64,000 nt of DNA from Sepioteuthis lessoniana (lineage: Eukaryota > Mollusca > Cephalopoda > Myopsida > Loliginidae). Shown here in pieces: positions 57,415-64,000 of this stretch. The position numbers and the translations under genes are program-made. Below the pieces are notes generated by a model. It searched no databases. It was not told the DNA's origin and worked only from the letters and a program-made list of their open reading frames with translations. Numbering within the stretch: position 1 is the first letter of the stretch; every line of letters begins with the position of its first letter. The DNA is taken from the NCBI GenBank assembly GCA_963585895.1, contig OY757939.1, positions 28,987,522 to 29,051,521 on the forward strand, written 5' to 3'.

Positions 57415-60395
57415 ACTGTATTCATCATACATAATACACTGTTCATCCTTTATAGTACAGTCTTCATCCTACATGGTAAAGTTTTCATCCCACGTGACAG
57501 TGTTCGTCCTACGTGATAAACTTTTTTCCTACATGGTGAAGTGTTCATCCTACATAGTACTAGCACAGTCAGCTACGATTGTAGAATACGCTGACTGAAT
57601 CTCTCCCACCCTTAACAAGTGTCCTGGATATTATAATAAACCATCTGATCGTAAGGTCCATTCCTAGCACTTTGGGGAATACGGGGTACATTTTCATTGA
57701 CATTACTCCCAGGTCCACTCTGACACAATGGTTGTATCTGTTAGGGTTCATCCTACATAGTATAGAGTTCTTCATAAATAGTACAACATTCATCTGACAT
57801 AGTACAGTGTTCATCCCAATTGGCCCTGTGTTCTTCCTACACAGTAGAAAGTTCGTCTCACATAGGACAGCATCCATCTGACATAGTACAGAGTTCATCC
57901 ACACGGCAAGGTGTTCATCCTACACAGTAGAGACTTCTTCGTACATTGAACAACATTCATCTAACATAGTACAGTGTTAATCCCGCATGACAAATTGTTC
58001 ATCCAGCACAGTAGAGAGTTCGTCTCACATAGTACAGCCTCCATCTGACATAGTACAGAGTTCATCCCACATGGCACAGTGTTCATCCTACACAGTATAG
58101 AATTCGTCGTACATAAATCAGCATTCATCTGACATATCACAGGTCCATCCTACTGGGTGCAGTGTTCATCCTATACAATATAGAGTTCGTTGTACATAGT
58201 ACAGCATTCAACTAACATAGTACAGTGTTCATCCCACATGGCGCAGTGTTCATCCTTCACAGTAAAGAGTTTGTCGTATATAGTACTGCATCCATCTGAC
58301 ATAGTACAGTGTTCATCCAACACAGCACAGTGTTCATCCTACACAGTGTAGAGTTTATCGTGCATGGTACAACATCCATCTGACATAGTACAGTGTTCAT
58401 CCCACATGGCACTGTGTTCCTCCTACACATTGTTATTTTCGTTCTACATAGTACAGCATCCATCTGACTTAGTACAGTGTTCATCCTACATGGCACTGTG
58501 TTTATCCTACGCAGTAAAGTGTTCGTTGTACATAGTACAGCATTCATCTGACATAGTACAGTGTTCATCCCACGTTGCACAGTATTCATCCTATACAGTA
58601 TAGAATTTATTGTACATAGTACAGCATCCATCTGACATAGTACAGTGTTCATACCAAACGGTACAGTGTTTTTCCTAGTCAGTGTAGTGTTCGTCGTACA
58701 TAGTACAGCATCTATCTGACATAGTACAGTGTTCATCCCACGTGGCACAGTGTTCATCCTTTACAGTATACAGTGTTCATCCAACATGGCACGGTGTTCA
58801 TCCTACTCAGTATAGAGTTCATCCTGTACATAGTACAGCACTCATCCGACATAGTACAGTCTTCATCCCGCATGGCACATTTTCCATTTTTTACATTATA
58901 GAGTTGTTATACGTAGTACAGCATTCATCTGACACAGAACAGTGTTCATTCTACATGTCACAGTGTTCACCCTACACATTATAGAGTTTGTCGTACAAAA
59001 TACAGTATTGTGTTTGTTGTACGTAGTACAGCATTCATCTGACATAGTACAGTGTTAATCCCACACGGCAGTGTTCATCATACACAGTATTGAGTTCATC
59101 GTACATAATACAGAATCTATCTGACATAGTACAGAGTTCATCCCACACGGCACAATGTTCATCCTACGAAGTATAGAGTTCGTCGTAAATAGTACAGCAT
59201 CTATCTGACATAGTACAGTGTTCATCCCAATTGGCACTGTGTTCTTCCTACACAGTATAGAGTTTGTCGTACATAGTACAGCATCCATCTGTCATTGTAC
59301 AATATTCATCCCACATCGCACAGTGTTCATCCTACTCTGTATAGAGTTTGTCGTTCATAGTACAGCATTCATGTGACATAGTGTAGTGTTCATCCCACCC
59401 GGCACAGTGTTCACCCTATGAAGTATAGAGTTCGTCGTATATAATACATCATCCATCTGACGTAGTACAGCGTTCATCACAATGTTAATTCGACACAGTG
59501 AGAGTTCATCTCACATAATACAGTATCCATCTGACATAGTACAGTGTTCATCCCACATGGCACAGTGTTCATCCTACGCAGTATTTAGTTCGTCGTACAT
59601 ATTACAGCGTCTATCTGACATAGTACAGTGTTCATCCCACATGGCAATGTGTTCATCCTACACAATATAGAGGTTATCGTACATGGTACAGCATTCATCT
59701 GACATAGCACAAAGTTCATCCTACATGGCGCAGTGTTCATCCCACACATTATAGAGTTCGTCACAAATAGTACAGCATTCATCTGGCATAGTACAGTGTT
59801 CATCCCACATGGCACTTTTTCATCCTGCCCAGTAGAGAGTTCGTCTCACATAGTACAGCATCCATCTGACATAGTACAGTGTTCATCCCACACGGTTCAG
59901 TTTCCATCCTACACAATATAGTGTCCGTTGTACATTGTACAGCATCCATCTGACATAGTGTTCATCCCACATGGCGCAGTGTTCATCCTTCACAGTAAAG
60001 AGTTTATCGTATATAGTACAGCATCCATCTGACATAGTACAGTGTTCATACCACACAGCACTGTGTTCATCCTACACAGTGTAGAGTTTATCGTACATGG
60101 TACAGCATCCATCTGTCATAGTACAATGTTGATCCCGCATGGCACTCTGTTCATCCAACACGGTAGAGAGTTCGCCGTACATAGTACAGCATCCATCTGA
60201 CATAGTACAATATTCATCCCACATCACACAGTGTTCATCCTACACAGTATAAAGTTTGTCATTCATAGTACAGCATTCATCTGACATAGTGTATTGTTCA
60301 TCCCACACGGCGCAGTGTTCATCCTATACAGTATAGAGTTCGTTGTACATAGTACTGCATTCATCTGACATAGAATAGTGTTTATCCTACAGCAA
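57415..60395. repeat. Higher-order minisatellite, 84-bp unit of four 21-mers
   Basis: About 3 kb of tandem repeats. The 84-bp unit consists of four related 21-mers: 'tagtacagcatccatctgac', 'tagtacagtgttcatcccac', 'tggcacagtgttcatcctac' and 'cagtatagagttcgtcgtac' (each plus a final a). Because 21 is a multiple of 3, open frames persist on both strands; on the minus strand each 21-mer reads as a heptapeptide such as MNTVLCQ, MDAVLCT, TNSILCR. Stops interrupt every 60-170 codons, so a protein is unlikely. Interrupted at 57555-57745 by a family D piece. Confidence 0.9.
57555..57745 (+). repeat. Family D head inserted in the minisatellite
   Basis: 'gtagaatacgctgactgaat', 'aagtgtcctggatattataa' and 'cccaggtccactctgacac' mark the head. 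Minisatellite units resume on both sides. Confidence 0.65.
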
Positions 60396-61380
60396 ATAAA
60401 CCTTTTGTTTCTTCGCTATATCAAAGCTCTATTAATCTTCCCGTCGATCTTCAACCAGAAAAAAACGCATCTGCTTCAGTAGAAGCAGCAGCTCCGAAAG
60501 AATCACGTTTCCAAGACAATGATCTTTTTTTCGAAACAAAGGCAATCGCCTTCCAGTGGATTTTCCGGAACGCTTAACTGTGTTCATTTGTTTGTTTGGG
60601 TCAGAAGGGAATAACTTGCATTGAATATATATCCATAACGAATTATCTGTGAGTAATAAAACCATTTATACCAGTGATTCTGAAAGGTTTTTCGCTTAGG
60701 TCATTTAATGTTTTTAAACATATACGTACGTGCCTTTAAACATTCGTATGCTAATTATTTGATTTTGAGGCATGACAAACCGTCTTGGGTTCTTTTTTGT
60801 CTAAATGTTAGAAAACCAAGTTAATTTCATGTTCATATTTGCATTTTTTTGTGTAATAGTTTCAAAAGGACATTTTGTTTTGTTTTTTGTTCAAGGTCCA
60901 GCCAGAAAAATTTTTAACTAATCTATTTGACCCATAGACGGGACCCAAGCTGATTCTACTACCCTTGGTTAAAGAGAACCAAGGAGTAATGATATTGAAA
61001 GATTACTCCACATTCAATGTGCCAACTGGGTAATTTTTTATGCTGATTATATCTTTTAAAAAATCTTAAATACCATTAGAAGTTTTCAGAATAGTATTCG
61101 TCTGAATTTCAGAGATGAAGCTTGATAACTTCCATCACTTACAGTATTCGGACTATTTATTCGCAACGTTCGAACCGAACCGAATCTTTTATTTAATCTA
61201 CGGGGGTAGATTTTTGGAATTCCGTTAACCATTAAGCTATATGTTCTTTGTTATTTTATCTGAAGTTGGGATTGAACTCGTAACCTAAGATGATTTCACT
61301 CCGAAGCACTTCTCAACCAAACACTTATATCCGTTACGCCATGTGTTCAGCAGTTACTAAACCCATAAACCCATTTAGTA
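60396..61380. other. No gene seen
   Basis: 60420-60600 is moderately GC-rich and unique in the window, but no splice or domain signal convinces me. 60885-61010 is a weak minus-strand family D scrap. Confidence 0.4.
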
Positions 61381-61391
61381 GTCTAAATGCC

Positions 61392-61418
61392 CTGATGAAG
61401 GTAAAAAAACGAAACATT
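61392..61418 (+). ncRNA. Hammerhead-like motif, probable retroelement end
   Basis: CTGATGA, then 'aggtaaaaaaa', then CGAAAC. The stem II arms do not pair well here, so any activity is doubtful. Similar layout to the Penelope-like 3' motif at 23631. Confidence 0.25.
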
Positions 61419-61495
61419 TAACTTTGGAAAATATTTCTACAAATAAAATCATCCCCTAAAGACAATATGTTTTTTCATCTCTAAACATTTTCACT

Positions 61496-61860
61496 GAGTT
61501 GTAGGGGAGGACACTACTCCATTCCCTAAATTGCTCCACTTTACCTATGATCCCTACCTTATAATGCTGAATGTTACGCAAGGCGGCATTAAGCACCATT
61601 TTTTGCGTTTTTGGTATGACTGGACTTGGGATTGAACCCCGGTCTCCCTGACCATTGGTGAACACGCTACTCATTAGGCCAAATGACTTTGCAAAGTCTT
61701 TGTGTTTCTCCACTTTACCCTTGATCCTTACCTTATAGTGCAGAGTGTGAAGCAAAGCAGCATCAAGTAGCATATTTTGAGTCTTTGGTATGATTCGACT
61801 TGGGATTGAACCCCGGTCTCCCGGACCATTGACGAACACTCTACACATTAAGCCAATAAT
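61496..61860 (-). repeat. Two family A SINEs in tandem
   Basis: 61496-61690 and 61700-61860 each show the reverse of 'gggttcaatccc' (B box) and 'cataccaaagactcaaaa'. The second lacks its 3' third. Both end next to the A-box region ('attaggccaaatga', 'attaagccaataat'). Confidence 0.7.
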
Positions 61861-62392
61861 AAAGAGACATATTTTTATAACTAAGTGGTATGTTCATTCA
61901 CTCCTTCAATTATGCCGCTATATAAGATACATAGCTGACATTTTATAATATTTGTTAGTCTTTCAAATATTCATCCCAATATTACTTTTAAATGAATATC
62001 AAAAAAAGGTAAGAAAGCTGAAGCTGAATTTTTAGGTTGACGTTCGTCTTTCAAATATTCATCCCAGAACTGCGTTAAAATAGTGTAAAAAAGGCAATGA
62101 AGACGGTGATGTTTTTACTAAATCATTAACACGGGAAATCATCACCTTCTGATCGCGTGGATTTCATTGAATTGCTTGTGCCGTTTGAAAGCAGGTGATT
62201 TGCTGAAGGCTGCACTTGCAAAGCTTTTTTGTTTGTTTTTTGTGTTGCTTTTGTCCCTTGTCCTTTTATGAGTGGAATAAAAACAAGACAAAATAGACTT
62301 AAGGATAATCCAAAAACAAATTTTCAACATTACAAACATCGACAAAGAATCTCATCAAAAGAACATTTCACGTCCAAATTTTTGTTTCAGGG
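61861..62392. other. No gene seen
   Basis: The phrase 'ctttcaaatattcatccca' occurs twice (61961, 62050), suggesting a small duplication of about 90 bp. Otherwise unassigned. Confidence 0.4.
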
Positions 62393-62865
62393 GCAAGTTA
62401 AAAGGTTTGCAATATTTAGGTACGTGACAGATTGTGACCCATATATTACGTGACTGAAGCAATTCAAACAGTGGAAAGGGTATCCGCTACCGGAGTGGTA
62501 GTATCGTGATAGATAGTGCGCTGATACATTGTGCATTGCTTTACTCCATGTGTGATTTGAAATCCGCATAGATAAACATGCAATATTGACTAATTCAGGA
62601 ACTTATGGCTTACGAGTTCGAACAGGGCCATAACCCTACAATAGTAACCAAAAACATTTGTTGTGCGAAAGTTGGTCCCAGTACAGTAACCAGTTGGTTC
62701 AAGAAATTTCGCTTAGGTTGCAATAACCTCGACGATCAGGTTAGATCACATTGACCAAAAACCGAGGGTTCCGATGAAAGTACTCAAAAAGTCATAGAAG
62801 CAAATCTGGTGAGTAACACTTGAAGAGTATCAGGCGATTTCCCTACCTTGGCAAAAGCATCCAGT
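62393..62865 (+). mobile_element. mariner-type transposase N-terminal fragment, second lineage
   Basis: Parallel to 45313-45855. Broken frames with a stretch like SWFKKFRLGCNNLDDQVRSH and, later, LGKSIQC. Only the DNA-binding part remains; the next base block is family D. Confidence 0.5.
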
Positions 62866-62869
62866 GCTG

Positions 62870-63560
62870 CCTGGCCCAGCCGACTAGGGCTGAAGAATAC
62901 ACCAACTGCATCTCTGAAGAAGAGTAAGACTCCCCCAACGATGGTCCTGGATATGACATTAAACAATCTGATTGTGAAGCTTCAGTAATGCTGGAGCTTT
63001 GGGGAAAGTGGAGTACTCCTTTGTTGCCATCGCTCCCAGGTCCACTCTGGCCCAGACTGGTAACACCTGATGGGTCAAACAGAACTGTTTGACATTAAAA
63101 CTGTGTGCAAAAAAATTATTTGTGCTAAATTATTGAAAATAGAACTGTTTGATCAGTTAACTGTGTGTAAACAAATCACAGATATTTGATTGAATCGTTA
63201 GCGATGCATAGCAATACTTGGAGCCATTTAACTGTGTGCAAACTAATGAGTAATGTTGAATTGAATAATTGGCCTGGAGTGGTAGCACCTGATAGTCCTT
63301 TCTATGGGTTAAGTAGAACTAAATTGTGTATCTATGCTAAACTGAATTGTTTGAAATAGAACTGTTTTAACATTTAACTGAGTGTAAACAAAAACAGCGC
63401 TTATGCTGAACTGAATTGTTTGAAATAGAACTGTTTTTAACATTTAAACTGTGGGCTTATGCTAAACTGAATTATTTGAAATAGAACTGTCTATATGTAT
63501 AAAAATAGATTCGGCATTAAATAACCTACAATGGTTGATATGCTATAAAACCAAACCAAA
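62870..63560 (+). repeat. Family D repeat, complete, with a second partial head
   Basis: Head from 'cccagccgactagggctgaa', internal array, a second head piece at 63272-63315 ('ctggagtggtagcacctgat'), further array units and the tail 'caatggttgatatgctataaa'. Confidence 0.65.
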
Positions 63561-63722
63561 GCGGAGTTGATGAATTGTGTCTCTAACGTTACGAAAATGT
63601 TTCAACACTTTTGACTCACCCTCATAATGTCGCGTTGCCCACGGTAGATTACTGTGATGAGGTGGTCGTCTTGTGGGCCAGTGATTAGGTGCATCAAACA
63701 ACAACAATTGATTTTTACTCGA

Positions 63723-63840
63723 TTCAATGAACAGTGCCAGTGTCTTTGACTGGGATCGCCGTTTCAAAGAAATTAAAACAATTGAAAGTGAAGAGCATCT
63801 AGAAAGGCCGTTCACGAGAAGAAAGGCTTTTTGGTTGGGT
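63723..63840 (+). mobile_element. mariner-type HTH fragment
   Basis: The frame reads SASVFDWDRRFKEIKTIESE and EHLERPF, resembling the second HTH of mariner transposases (S-VF-WH-RFKEG-ES-E-DE--GRP). Very short; lineage uncertain. Confidence 0.4.
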
Positions 63841-63864
63841 CATGTCAAGCTATTCTTACAGATA

Positions 63865-64000
63865 TTTGATTTGTTTTCTTTGATTAATGTCATATCCACC
63901 TTCGTGGGTTGCTTAATGCCAAACCCACTCTTATTGAAGAACAGTCGCGGTACTGCTTAACCAATAGCTAGAGGTATAAGTGGGTTCATACCTTTCCCAA
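63865..64000 (-). repeat. tRNA-derived SINE, family B, cut by window end
   Basis: Tail and body: 'gattaatgtcatatccacct', 'ccaatagctagaggtataag', 'cctttcccaa' at the window edge. Confidence 0.6.

Noticed and set aside
58257-58757. 166-codon minus-strand frame with Met-Asn-Thr-Val-Leu-Cys repeats
   Set aside because: A product of the 21-bp minisatellite period. Similar frames exist on both strands and end at random.
57415-60395. CRISPR-like appearance (short repeats with variable segments)
   Set aside because: Segments between repeats are themselves repeats, the array is tandem without unique spacers, and the DNA is eukaryotic.
60432-60665. Possible exon in a GC-richer block
   Set aside because: No convincing acceptor/donor pair and no recognisable protein; kept only as unassigned sequence.

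Overview
This window is eukaryotic, intergenic or intronic, repeat-dominated DNA from an animal. The evidence is long (AT)n, (CT)n and (GATA)n microsatellites, tRNA-derived SINEs, mariner transposons, several LINE clades and a Penelope-like element (PLE), with almost no unique coding sequence. The mix (RTE-like LINEs with a TGATGA tail, Dong-like LINEs, a PLE with GIY-YIG endonuclease, GVQW3-type mariner derivatives, abundant tRNA-SINEs) suggests a mollusc, perhaps a cephalopod. That assignment is recollection plus inference; nothing in the window proves it. There are no bacterial-type genes, operons, rRNAs or CRISPR arrays.

Layout. 0-3.8 kb: AT-rich DNA with SINE and 'family D' repeats. 3.86-5.9 kb: the best-preserved LINE, a 5'-truncated RTE-like reverse transcriptase open from 3866 to 5890 apart from one TGA. 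6-14 kb: family D repeats, RTE 3' fragments, SINEs, and a 650-bp pyrimidine tract at 11.3-12.0 kb. 14.7-15.6 kb: a mariner deletion derivative. 19.5-23.7 kb: two Penelope-like copies in inverted orientation, the plus copy carrying a 649-codon RT plus GIY-YIG ORF. 24.0-24.4 kb: a 350-bp foldback palindrome. 26.9-29.5 kb: two head-to-tail Dong-like LINE fragments on the minus strand, one split by a solo LTR with a 4-bp target duplication. 29.5-32.9 kb: an old LINE with a restriction-like endonuclease domain, opposed head-to-head to the Dong fragment across a 76-nt hairpin, and itself split by a 1.1-kb solo LTR and a short repeat, each with target duplications.

33-48 kb: family D arrays, SINEs, RTE fragments in which (CT)n tracts have grown at the same codons, and two more mariner pieces. 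At 42.78-42.85 kb is the only plausible host exon, with good splice signals and a short open frame. 48.5-51.9 kb: a second cluster of same-strand Dong-like fragments, several bordered by (ATT)n. 53-57.3 kb: SINE, RTE and mariner (minus strand) copies. 57.4-60.4 kb: a 3-kb higher-order minisatellite of 84 bp (4 x 21 bp). 60.4-64 kb: SINEs, mariner HTH fragments and a family D copy.

The only relationships between parts are nested insertions, shared 3' tails between families (suggesting mobilisation by a common LINE), and microsatellites seeded by or targeted by elements. Boundaries of degenerate repeats are approximate, usually within 10-30 bp.
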